Assembly: GCF_030440555.1 (NCBI RefSeq)
Contig: NZ_CP047118.1
Location: forward strand, 1,302,001-1,366,000
Source: Corynebacterium caspium DSM 44850
GTDB taxonomy: Bacteria; Actinomycetota; Actinomycetes; Mycobacteriales; Mycobacteriaceae
Length of the DNA stretch: 64,000 nucleotides
Direction of reading: 5' to 3'
In this document: positions 1-8,073 of the stretch, piece by piece
Layout: every line of letters starts with the position of its first letter
How positions within the stretch are numbered: the first letter of the stretch is position 1
Notes under the pieces: model-generated
Told to the model about the DNA's origin: nothing
Databases searched by the model: none
Seen by the model: the letters and a program-made list of their open reading frames with translations, nothing else
Translations under genes and position numbers: made by a program

Positions 1-128
1 TTGATTGGGTGCTAGGCGAAATTCGTGAAGCCCCTACTTTGGCAAGTTTTGGCCTAGCTGCCCAAGCTGCTCTTTTGATTACTACCGTCGGCTTTGAGCG
101 GGCGCAAACTGATATTAACGCCCGCTAA
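1..128 (+). CDS. C-terminal fragment of an unidentified protein
   Basis: An open frame enters from the left edge (codons in register with position 3) and ends at a TAA at 126-128, giving about 41 residues that finish QTDINAR. The residues are helical and alanine/leucine rich, with no motif I recognise. It is transcribed towards gapB, whose stop codon is 29 bases further on. It could be the end of a regulator or an enzyme; the fragment is too short to decide. Confidence 0.5.
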   Translation, partial: DWVLGEIREAPTLASFGLAAQAALLITTVGFERAQTDINAR

Positions 129-157
129 AGCTGCACTACAGCAAGATCTTGCGGGGT

Positions 158-1606
158 TTATAGTTGGCTTGGATCTTGGCGTTTAGGCAAAACTAGGGGG
201 CGGGCGCCAGCAATTTCTTCAACTATCCGAATTACCTGGTTGGAATAGCCAAATTCATTGTCGTACCACACATATAGCACCAAGTTTTTGCCCTCGGCAA
301 TGGTGGCCAGTCCATCAATGATGCCGGTGCGGTCATGCCCAACAAAATCTGTGGAAACTACCTCTGGGGAGTAAATCCAATCGATTTGCTGCCGCAATTT
401 AGAATGTAGCGAAACCCTTCGCAAGAATTCGTTGATTTCTTCTTTGGTGGTCTCTTTTTCCAGGCGCAGATTCAAAACAGCCATGGAAACATTTGGAGTA
501 GGTACCCGAATAGCATTTCCGGTGAGTTTTCCAGCAAGCTCCGGCAGGGCTTTAGCTACTGCGCGCGCAGCCCCAGTTTCGGTGAGCACCATATTTAAAC
601 CAGCTGCCCGTCCGCGGCGGGCTCCCTTATGGAAATTATCGATGAGGTTTTGGTCATTGGTATAGGAGTGAATGGTTTCCACATGCCCATGGATGACCCC
701 ATAACGATCATTAATTACTTTTAGCACCGGAGTGATGGCATTAGTGGTGCAAGAAGCCGCTGAGAGAATGGTATCTGCAGGCTGGATTTCTTTATGGTTT
801 ATGCCATAAACAATATTTTTTATATCACCTTTACCAGGGGCGGTAAGCAGTACGCGCGCAATTCCTGGGGCTTCTAGGTGTTGGCTTAGGCCTTCTTGGT
901 CGCGCCATCGTCCGGTGTTATCAACTAGCACTGCATTATTAATCCCGTAGCTGGGGTAATCCACGGTGCGGGGATCATCGGAATAAATTACCTGGATAGG
1001 GGTGCCATTGGCCCAGATAATGTTGTTTTCTTCATCAACAGAGATAGTGCCATTAAAGGCTCCGTGGACTGAATCTCGACGCAAAAGAGAGGCCCGTTTA
1101 GCCAGGTCATCGGGGCTATTTTTGCGCACTACTACCGCGCGCAGCCGGACTCCTTGATAGAGAGCTTCGCGGTCAATAAGGATCCGGGCTAGCAGCCGGC
1201 CGATGCGCCCAAAACCGTAGAGCACGACGTCTGTCTGCTGTGGTTTTTCGGTGGCTGTTTTTAGAACTGGGGCTAATTCCGCTGTGAGAAAAGCTAGTAA
1301 ATCTCCGCCTATTTTGCTGTAGCGGTAAGTCAATTGACCGATGTCTATAGAAGAAGTACCTAATTCTAAAGAATTAAGCTCCCGGATGATCTGGAGCGAT
1401 TCATCTATCGGGAGCTCTTTGGAGGTGATGTGGCGGGCGTAGCGGTGGGCCTTGATTACATCTGTGGGAGTGGAATTTGTGAGCAGGTGTCCGAAAATGG
1501 AAACCACCACATTGTGATTGCGGTGTAAGGAATCAATTAAGGGAACTATCTCGTGGGCAAGGGTAATCCGGTGGTTCCAATCTTTATGATGATCAGTCAC
1601 AGCCAT
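158..1606 (-). CDS. gapB: Glyceraldehyde-3-phosphate dehydrogenase, long GapB type
   Basis: This 482-residue enzyme oxidises glyceraldehyde-3-phosphate in the cytosol, or runs the reverse gluconeogenic reaction. About 125 residues precede the Rossmann domain, whose dinucleotide loop reads YGFGRIGRLLARIL. The catalytic cysteine is Cys286 in ASCTTN, and the C-terminal signature WYDNEFGYSNQ is intact. Ordinary GapA proteins are about 335 residues; the long N-terminal extension is typical of corynebacterial GapB, known in C. glutamicum as the gluconeogenic paralogue. The ATG at 1606 is preceded by a GGAAAG-like site. The gene is transcribed away from prfC. The cofactor preference (NAD or NADP) cannot be told from sequence alone. 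Confidence 0.93.
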   Translation of the reverse strand: MAVTDHHKDWNHRITLAHEIVPLIDSLHRNHNVVVSIFGHLLTNSTPTDVIKAHRYARHITSKELPIDESLQIIRELNSLELGTSSIDIGQLTYRYSKIGGDLLAFLTAELAPVLKTATEKPQQTDVVLYGFGRIGRLLARILIDREALYQGVRLRAVVVRKNSPDDLAKRASLLRRDSVHGAFNGTISVDEENNIIWANGTPIQVIYSDDPRTVDYPSYGINNAVLVDNTGRWRDQEGLSQHLEAPGIARVLLTAPGKGDIKNIVYGINHKEIQPADTILSAASCTTNAITPVLKVINDRYGVIHGHVETIHSYTNDQNLIDNFHKGARRGRAAGLNMVLTETGAARAVAKALPELAGKLTGNAIRVPTPNVSMAVLNLRLEKETTKEEINEFLRRVSLHSKLRQQIDWIYSPEVVSTDFVGHDRTGIIDGLATIAEGKNLVLYVWYDNEFGYSNQVIRIVEEIAGARPLVLPKRQDPSQL

Positions 1607-1738
1607 ACTTTCCTGAGAAGGGGAGGTTTACACCCACAACATAATAGAATCGGGCAGAAAATATATGCCGATCTTCTTTTCGGGGGTAACCATCGCTCCC
1701 CCTGCCAGGCCGGCACCAAACAGTCCCTGCGGCCCCGG

Positions 1739-1744
1739 TATCCT
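1739..1744 (+). promoter_or_regulatory. Candidate -10 element of prfC
   Basis: TATCCT ends 8 bases before the prfC ATG and no purine-rich ribosome binding site lies between them. This fits a leaderless or nearly leaderless transcript. Confidence 0.35.
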
Positions 1745-1752
1745 TAACAGCT

Positions 1753-3393
1753 ATGAATTCCCCGCTTACCGCTACTGAAGCAGCACGCCGCCGTACTTTT
1801 GCCGTTATTGCCCACCCCGATGCTGGTAAATCCACGCTCACCGAGGCTTTGGCACTGCACGCACACGTGATTTCAGAAGCTGGTGCCACCCACGGTAAAG
1901 CGGGTCGAAAGGCCACGGTTTCAGACTGGATGGAGATGGAAAAAGATCGGGGCATTTCCATTGCATCTTCAGCCTTGCAATTTGAGTACGCTCCCGAGGG
2001 CGATGACACCACCTATGTGATCAACTTAGTGGACACCCCAGGCCACGCGGATTTCTCTGAAGACACCTACCGAGTACTCATGGCTGTTGATGCCGCAGTC
2101 ATGCTTATCGATGCCGCCAAAGGACTTGAGCCGCAAACCCTGCAACTTTTCCGAGTTTGTAAAGCGCGAGGCTTGCCGATTATCACCGTGGTCAATAAAT
2201 GGGACCGTCCTGGTCGAGAACCACTAGCCCTAGTTGATGAAATTGTTAATGAAATTGGTTTACAACCCACTCCCCTGTTTTGGCCAGTAGGTGATGCTGG
2301 GGATTTCCGCGGTCTAGCCAGGGTCAATGATGCAGGCGATATTGACCACTATATTCACTTCCTGCGCACCGCCGGTGGGGCAAGTATCGCCCCAGAAGAG
2401 CATTACAGCCCAGAGCAAGCAGCCGCCCGGGAAGGTAAAGAATGGGATGATGCTTTAGAAGAAATCGAATTGCTGGCAATGGATGGTGCAGTGCATGACC
2501 AGGCCCTTTTTGAGGCTTGTGAAACTTCTCCGTTGATCTTTGCCTCGGCGATGTTAAATTTTGGGGTGCACCAAATTCTTGATGCGCTCTGCTTGCTTGC
2601 GCCTTCCCCGCGCGGGCGCGATTCTGATCCCAAAGCAGTGGCTGCAGCTACTAGTGCGATGGATACCACTCGAGAGATTACTGGGGAATTTTCTGGAGTC
2701 GTCTTTAAGGTCCAAGCCGGTATGGATCGCAACCATCGCGATACTTTAGCTTTTATGCGCGTAGTTTCTGGCGAATTTGAACGCGGCATGCAAGTAACCC
2801 ATGCCCAATCCGGACGTAGTTTTTCTACTAAATATGCGCTCACAGTTTTTGGGCGCACGCGGTCCACAGTTGAGGCGGCTTTCCCTGGAGATATCGTCGG
2901 GCTAGTAAATGCGGGGTCGCTGGCACCTGGGGATACCATTTATGCTGGTCCAAAGGTGCAATATCCTCCGATGCCACAATTCGCGCCAGCACATTTCCGT
3001 ACTTTAAGAGCAAAATCTTTGGGCAAATACAAGCAGTTCCGCAAGGCTTTGGAACAGCTCGAAGCCGAAGGCGTGGTGCAGGTATTACGCAATCAGCATC
3101 GCGGCGATGCCGCCCCAGTTATGGCCGCGGTAGGTCCTATGCAGTTTGAGGTTATGCAAGCTCGTATGGCTAACGAATATAACGTGGAAACGGTTACCGA
3201 ATCTATCCCTTATTCAGTAGCCCGCATTACCGATGCAGCCTCTGTCGCAGGCTTGGATCGCCAACGCGGAGTAGAGGTATTTGAGCGCACCGATGGCGCT
3301 CTCTTGGCACTTTTTGGCGATAAATGGAAGCTGGCTTTCATTGAGCGCGAACACCCCGATCTAACGCTATTGCCGCTGGTAGCAGACGACTAA
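1753..3393 (+). CDS. prfC: Peptide chain release factor 3 (GTPase)
   Basis: RF3 is the GTPase that removes RF1/RF2 from the ribosome after peptide release. The 546-residue length is normal for the family. The G domain is complete: P-loop AHPDAGKSTLTE, switch II DTPGHADFSEDTYR and the guanine-specificity motif NKWDRP. Translation-factor domains II and III follow, and the C-terminal part carries GPMQFEVMQARMANEYN, characteristic of RF3 as opposed to EF-G. Its stop codon overlaps the start of the next ORF by one base, so the two are probably co-transcribed. Confidence 0.95.
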   Translation: MNSPLTATEAARRRTFAVIAHPDAGKSTLTEALALHAHVISEAGATHGKAGRKATVSDWMEMEKDRGISIASSALQFEYAPEGDDTTYVINLVDTPGHADFSEDTYRVLMAVDAAVMLIDAAKGLEPQTLQLFRVCKARGLPIITVVNKWDRPGREPLALVDEIVNEIGLQPTPLFWPVGDAGDFRGLARVNDAGDIDHYIHFLRTAGGASIAPEEHYSPEQAAAREGKEWDDALEEIELLAMDGAVHDQALFEACETSPLIFASAMLNFGVHQILDALCLLAPSPRGRDSDPKAVAAATSAMDTTREITGEFSGVVFKVQAGMDRNHRDTLAFMRVVSGEFERGMQVTHAQSGRSFSTKYALTVFGRTRSTVEAAFPGDIVGLVNAGSLAPGDTIYAGPKVQYPPMPQFAPAHFRTLRAKSLGKYKQFRKALEQLEAEGVVQVLRNQHRGDAAPVMAAVGPMQFEVMQARMANEYNVETVTESIPYSVARITDAASVAGLDRQRGVEVFERTDGALLALFGDKWKLAFIEREHPDLTLLPLVADD

Positions 3394-3812
3394 TGCGATT
3401 TTTAAGGCGTGTTCGCGACGCTCGCGGCGCTAGCAACGCTGGCCGCGCTCGCGGCGCTCGTCGCGTTAAACTCCCCCAACGCCCCACCCTTGGGGTGGAA
3501 ATCGCAGCACCCACACTGCACGTACATGTGGCCGAAACCATGGTCATTTTGACCCTTGAAGAGGCGGTAGTACCGGAGTTTTTGGCGGCTTTATTGCAAA
3601 TAGCAAATTCTGCCGTCATTTTGCGCGGCACCCAGCTTTCGGCCACTTTATTGCCGGCACAAAAACCAGAACAGCCTGCGGTATATGACCCTGCTGAGGG
3701 CTGGCTAATGCCGCTAACTCCTAGCGAAATTGCTTCTTTTAGCGCCCAAATTCGCCCAATTTCGGGGGCTTGGGAAATAGCTGGCGGGCGATACGGAGTG
3801 ATCGTTGCATAA
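3393..3812 (+). CDS. Hypothetical protein overlapping prfC
   Basis: This 139-residue ORF starts at an ATG that shares one base with the prfC stop (TAATG), a translational-coupling arrangement. Its first 25 residues are Arg/Ala/Gly-rich and come from an imperfect GC-rich repeat of the type CGCTCGCGGCGCT (about 3415-3470). The remainder looks like an ordinary small soluble domain with a predicted beta-alpha pattern. I recognise no family. The true start could be further in, because the N-terminal repeat is unlike a conserved fold. Confidence 0.55.
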   Translation: MRFLRRVRDARGASNAGRARGARRVKLPQRPTLGVEIAAPTLHVHVAETMVILTLEEAVVPEFLAALLQIANSAVILRGTQLSATLLPAQKPEQPAVYDPAEGWLMPLTPSEIASFSAQIRPISGAWEIAGGRYGVIVA

Positions 3813-3816
3813 TTTA

Positions 3817-3835
3817 GCAGGTTAGCCCACCTCCC
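3817..3835 (+). promoter_or_regulatory. Weak DtxR-like operator ahead of pxpA
   Basis: The 19-base stretch GCAGGTTAGCCCACCTCCC matches about 11 of 19 positions of the DtxR-type palindrome TTAGGTTAGCCTAACCTAA; the left half and centre match well and the right arm is poor. It lies 94 bases before the pxpA start. It may be chance. Confidence 0.2.
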
Positions 3836-3928
3836 TTTCTTTTTGTGCTCTACAACACTACTGTGGGCAGTTATTGGCTACACCATTAACTGTTGGTATT
3901 TGAGCAGTTAAGAGCAAGGGAGTTTCTT

Positions 3929-4669
3929 TTGAAAACTATTGATCTCAACGCAGATCTTGGCGAGAAAATCGGCGCTGACCAGCAGATGTTGCAGCTTATC
4001 TCAAGCGCTAATATCGCCTGTGGTTTCCATGCAGGTGACGCTTCCCATATCTCTACCGCCATCGGATATGCAGTTAGCGCTGGGGTAACTGTAGGGGCGC
4101 ATCCTTCCTATAATGATCCCACCGGATTTGGGCGCCGTTATATGGATTATTCGCCTGCAGAACTTAAAGCCGATTTCATCTACCAAATTGGCGCTATTGC
4201 TGCCTTAGCTAAATCCCACGGCACAGTGGTTTCTTATGTGAAGCCACATGGGGCGGTATATAACCAAATTGTTCATGATAAAAAACATGCCCGGGCTGTA
4301 GTAGAAGCCGTGGCTGCTTGCGGTGAATTGCCCATAATGCTGCTACCAGGGGCAGTAGCCATCGATATAGCGCTAGAAAAAGGCCTGCCAGTAATCCGGG
4401 AAGCCTTTGCAGATCGCGCCTATAACCCCGATGGCACCCTAGTTTCTAGACGCCTACCGGGAGCAGTTTTAACTGATCCCACCGCCGTAGCCGAACGTAT
4501 TTTAGGCCTAGTAACTACTGGCACCCTTTCAGCTTATGACGGCAGCACCCTCGAAATAGCTGCCGATTCCATCTGTGTGCACGGAGACTCCCCTAGTGCG
4601 CTAGCTATGACTCAAGCGATAGTAGATAAGCTCCACACCGCCGGTATTAAAATACAAAGCCTGCTTTGA
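3929..4669 (+). CDS. pxpA: 5-oxoprolinase subunit A (LamB/YcsF family)
   Basis: PxpA works with PxpB and PxpC in the ATP-dependent opening of 5-oxoproline (pyroglutamate), a damage product of glutamine and glutamate, to give glutamate. The 246-residue protein has the family start TIDLNADLGE, followed by SANIACGFHAGD, GAHPSYNDPTGFGRR and VKPHGAVYNQ. I place the start at the TTG at 3929 because AAGGGAG lies about 8 bases upstream and the translated protein then begins where family members do; an upstream in-frame TTG at 3893 lacks a ribosome binding site. The stop is followed at once by the pxpB/C fusion. Confidence 0.92.
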   Translation: MKTIDLNADLGEKIGADQQMLQLISSANIACGFHAGDASHISTAIGYAVSAGVTVGAHPSYNDPTGFGRRYMDYSPAELKADFIYQIGAIAALAKSHGTVVSYVKPHGAVYNQIVHDKKHARAVVEAVAACGELPIMLLPGAVAIDIALEKGLPVIREAFADRAYNPDGTLVSRRLPGAVLTDPTAVAERILGLVTTGTLSAYDGSTLEIAADSICVHGDSPSALAMTQAIVDKLHTAGIKIQSLL

Positions 4670-4670
4670 G

Positions 4671-6272
4671 ATGCCAGCTATGAATACCATTTTTCCCCGC
4701 ATTTTAGCCGCTGGTTCCCGCGCCCTCCTGGTGGAATTACCAGATTTAGATACCGTTTTAAGCTGGCACGCAGCACTTAGCGCCCAACCTCTTTATGGCC
4801 AGGTAGAAACAGTTCCAGCCACTAATACTTTATTAGTGATAACAGATTCAGCCCTAGCTACTAAACGGGCAGCACTTTCTTTAAAAACTTTTAATCCGCC
4901 GGTAGTTACCAACCAAATACCTCAAGAAATTACCATCCCAGTTATTTATGATGGCGAAGATTTAGCGGAAGTAGCAGCCTCCCAGGAGATGTCCATAGCT
5001 GCCCTAATCGACTGGCATACGAACATAAAATGGCGCGGTGGTTTTGGAGGTTTCGCCCCCGGATTTACTTATTGTTTTCCAGCTATTGCCAATACCGGTT
5101 TAGAAATTGCGCGCCGGGATTCGCCGCGCACTACAGTTCCAGCCGGTGCAGTGGCTTTAGCTGGAGAATTTTCTGCAATCTATCCGCGACAATCTCCAGG
5201 TGGTTGGCAATTAATTGGCACTACAGCTACCCCCATGTGGGATTCTCAAGCTCAGCCCCCGGCACTAATTCAACCTGGAGATATTGTCTCCTACCAGGCA
5301 GTACGGGAATTTATTGAGATTTCTGCCCCAATAAATACCGCTGCACCACTACCCGCGCATAAACCCACCTTAAAAATATTAGATCCCGGTCTTTATACCG
5401 TGATCGAAGATGGTGGCCGCCCTGGTTTTGCCCGCCTGGGAGTAACCACTTCAGGTTTTGCAGATAGAGCCAGTGCCGCGGTAGCTAACCGGGTAGTGGG
5501 AAATCCCACTACTGCTGCGGCTTTGGAAAATATTGGCGGGCTAAGTTTGATTTCTTTAGTAGATACAGTAGTTGCAGTAACTGGGGCAGAAACCACGGTG
5601 ACCATAAATTCGGTCACGGTACCTCTGGGCAGCCCTCAGCTAGTTCCGGCGGGCAGTACCGTAGAGATTTCTCCACAAATATTAGGGGCACGTAATTATG
5701 TGGCGGTGCGCGGCGGCTTGATTTGTGCCCAAGAATTAGAGTCAGCAGCCACCGATGTGCTGGCTGGCTTAGGCCCTGCAGCCTTGGAAACCAACGATAT
5801 TTTAAATACTCCAACCCAAATTTCAGGCAGTGTAAATCTTGCCGAACCAAATCCGCTGCGAGTAACCCTTCAAGGTGGCACCACTCATGGCACTATCCGG
5901 GTTAATGCCGGCCCTCGTGATAACTGGTTTGAATCCCAAACAGCGGCCCTAACCAGCCAACTTTGGCAGGTGAGCCCCCAATCAAACCGGGTGGGTTTGC
6001 GGTTAAAAGCGATCTCTGAAAAAGGAGAAACACTGCCTTCTCCAATAGTGCGCAAAATTAACGCAGAACTTCCCAGCGAAGGCCTAGTTGCCGGAGCTAT
6101 TCAAGTTCCTCCTAATGGTGAGCCAGTGCTTTTTCTGCGCGATCATGCCGTAACTGGTGGATACCCAATTATTGCCACAGTTTATTTTGAAGATTTAGAT
6201 GTGGCTGCCCAATTACCTCCTGGTTCCACCGTCTCTTTTGTCCTTGCCCCCTCGCCTTTGCAGGAGCCTTAA
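4671..6272 (+). CDS. Fused 5-oxoprolinase subunits B and C (KipI-KipA fusion)
   Basis: A 533-residue protein fuses two subunits that are separate in many bacteria. The N-terminal half (about 1-220) is the PxpB/KipI domain, with the signature RGGFGGFAPGFTYC and SPGGWQLIGTT. The C-terminal half (about 235-530) is the PxpC/KipA domain, starting ILDPGLYTVIEDGGRPG and including SGFADRASAAVANRVVGN and GGYPIIATV. With PxpA it should form the complete 5-oxoprolinase. Similar proteins are often named allophanate hydrolase subunit 1/2, but no urea-amidolyase partner is seen here. Start codons at 4671 or 4680 are both possible. Confidence 0.92.
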   Translation: MPAMNTIFPRILAAGSRALLVELPDLDTVLSWHAALSAQPLYGQVETVPATNTLLVITDSALATKRAALSLKTFNPPVVTNQIPQEITIPVIYDGEDLAEVAASQEMSIAALIDWHTNIKWRGGFGGFAPGFTYCFPAIANTGLEIARRDSPRTTVPAGAVALAGEFSAIYPRQSPGGWQLIGTTATPMWDSQAQPPALIQPGDIVSYQAVREFIEISAPINTAAPLPAHKPTLKILDPGLYTVIEDGGRPGFARLGVTTSGFADRASAAVANRVVGNPTTAAALENIGGLSLISLVDTVVAVTGAETTVTINSVTVPLGSPQLVPAGSTVEISPQILGARNYVAVRGGLICAQELESAATDVLAGLGPAALETNDILNTPTQISGSVNLAEPNPLRVTLQGGTTHGTIRVNAGPRDNWFESQTAALTSQLWQVSPQSNRVGLRLKAISEKGETLPSPIVRKINAELPSEGLVAGAIQVPPNGEPVLFLRDHAVTGGYPIIATVYFEDLDVAAQLPPGSTVSFVLAPSPLQEP

Positions 6273-8042
6273 ATGTCTACTCTTCCTGGACTTTCCACAG
6301 TTTTAATCGCCCAACGCGGCGAAATAGCCACCAGAATTGCGCGCACCGCACGGGATCTAGGTTTGCGTTCAATAGCGGTGTATTCACCAGCAGATGCCGG
6401 GGCATTACATACTGCAGTAGCCGATGAAGCATATGCCCTTCCTGGTAATTCAGCGCAAGAAAGCTATATGAATATTCCGGCTTTATTAGATATTGCCACT
6501 CGTACCGGGGCGGATTGTGTACACCCTGGCTACGGTTTTTTAGCCGAGAATGCAGATTTTGCGCGCGCAGTAATAGCTGCGGGCCTAGTTTGGATTGGTC
6601 CTTCTCCTGAAGCTATTGAAATTTTAGGAGATAAAATTGCAGCTCGCGCGCTGGCCACTAAAACTGGTGCCCCATTAGCCCCAGGTACCCCAGATCCAAT
6701 TACTGATTGGCAAGAAGCTAAGGCTTTTGCTGAAGAATACGGGCTTCCCATCGCTATTAAGGCAGCTTTTGGCGGCGGTGGTCGCGGGCTTAAAGTAGTG
6801 GACTCCATGGAAGGGATTGAGGAAGGATTTCTTTCTGCCGGACGTGAAGCCTTAGAGGCTTTCGGGCGCGGAGAATGCTACGTGGAAAAATTCTTGGTGA
6901 AACCACGCCACGTAGAAGCACAAGTACTGGCCGATACCCACGGAAATGTGCAGGTGGTTGGCACTAGAGATTGTTCTACGCAGCGTCGCTTCCAAAAATT
7001 GGTAGAAGAAGCCCCGGCCCCATTTTTAAGCCCGGAGCAGGAAGCTTCCATCATTTCTGGGGCTAGGAATATTTGTGCTGCCGGGAAATATACCTCCGCA
7101 GGAACGGTGGAATTCATTATCTCTGCTGATGGCACGGTGTCATTTTTAGAGGTAAATACGCGCATCCAGGTTGAACATTCTGTTACTGAAGCAGTGACTG
7201 GGATAGATATTATTGCGGAACAATTCCGTATTGCTGCAGGTCTGCCTGTACAAAGCACTGCGGATCCTAAACCTAATGGACACGCTTTTGAATTTCGTAT
7301 TAATGCCGAAGATGTAGCCAATGGATTTGCGCCTTGCCCAGGCACAGTTACCCTTTTTGAGCCCCCACTAGGCCCTGGTATTCGCGTAGATTCCGGAGTG
7401 CGCAGCGGCTCAACGGTGCCACCTTATTATGATTCTTTGATGGCGAAACTCATTGTGTGGGGTCCAACTAGAGAAATTGCGCTCCGTCGATCCAAAGCTG
7501 CCCTAAGAGAATTCACGATTAAGGGCGTACGCAGTGTGCTGCCTTTTCATCGGCAAATTGTGGAGCATCCTGCCCTGCATGAAATGCAGCTTTATACAGA
7601 TTGGGTAGATAAAGAATTTAGCCCACAGTATTTAAATGATGCTGACGAAATAGCAGCTATCTATGATTTACAGCGCATAATTACCATTGAAATCGACGGC
7701 AGATTGCATGAGCTTCGCTTGCCGCAGCTAGCTTTGGAAAATACGCTAGGCGGCTCAGCTAGTGCCGCTGCATCTAATACCGTTGCCGCTCAAGCAGGTT
7801 CTGGGAGTTCGCAAACCAGCACAGCTGCAGGTGGGACGCCTATAATTGGTCGGTTTGCTGGGTCTGTTGTGCAATGGAAAGCCCGTAATGGAGATGCTGT
7901 TACCAAAGGGGATCCCTTGGTAACAGTAGAAGCTATGAAAATGGAAACCACTTTGGTAGCCCCGGCATCGGGCATTTTGAGCATTGCAGTAGCTGCTGGG
8001 AATACTTTTGAAAGTGGGGCGCAATTGGGGATAATCAGCTAA
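6273..8042 (+). CDS. Biotin carboxylase with C-terminal biotin carboxyl carrier domain
   Basis: A 589-residue AccBC-type protein. The biotin carboxylase domain (about 5-450) has the ATP-grasp loop GGGGRGLKVV, the segment CSTQRRFQKLVEEAPAP and the catalytic EVNTRIQVEH. A short Ala/Ser/Gly-rich linker leads to a biotinyl domain whose acceptor is the Lys of VEAMKMETT, near residue 556. It carboxylates biotin with ATP and bicarbonate and normally hands the carboxyl group to a carboxyltransferase. No carboxyltransferase gene is present in the window. It abuts the pxpBC stop codon exactly, so it is translated from the same mRNA; proteins of this class are often found with YcsF/Kip genes. Its substrate in this setting is unknown. 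Confidence 0.9.
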   Translation: MSTLPGLSTVLIAQRGEIATRIARTARDLGLRSIAVYSPADAGALHTAVADEAYALPGNSAQESYMNIPALLDIATRTGADCVHPGYGFLAENADFARAVIAAGLVWIGPSPEAIEILGDKIAARALATKTGAPLAPGTPDPITDWQEAKAFAEEYGLPIAIKAAFGGGGRGLKVVDSMEGIEEGFLSAGREALEAFGRGECYVEKFLVKPRHVEAQVLADTHGNVQVVGTRDCSTQRRFQKLVEEAPAPFLSPEQEASIISGARNICAAGKYTSAGTVEFIISADGTVSFLEVNTRIQVEHSVTEAVTGIDIIAEQFRIAAGLPVQSTADPKPNGHAFEFRINAEDVANGFAPCPGTVTLFEPPLGPGIRVDSGVRSGSTVPPYYDSLMAKLIVWGPTREIALRRSKAALREFTIKGVRSVLPFHRQIVEHPALHEMQLYTDWVDKEFSPQYLNDADEIAAIYDLQRIITIEIDGRLHELRLPQLALENTLGGSASAAASNTVAAQAGSGSSQTSTAAGGTPIIGRFAGSVVQWKARNGDAVTKGDPLVTVEAMKMETTLVAPASGILSIAVAAGNTFESGAQLGIIS

Positions 8043-8073
8043 TTATTTTCCCAGTTTAAAAGATTCCTAATCA

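Noticed and set aside
2403..2939. 178-codon open frame antisense to prfC
   Set aside because: It lies wholly within the conserved GTPase gene, has no family features and follows from the codon bias of prfC.
4671..6272. Urea amidolyase/allophanate hydrolase
   Set aside because: The name is often given to KipI/KipA proteins, but the allophanate hydrolase amidase domain is absent and PxpA is next door.
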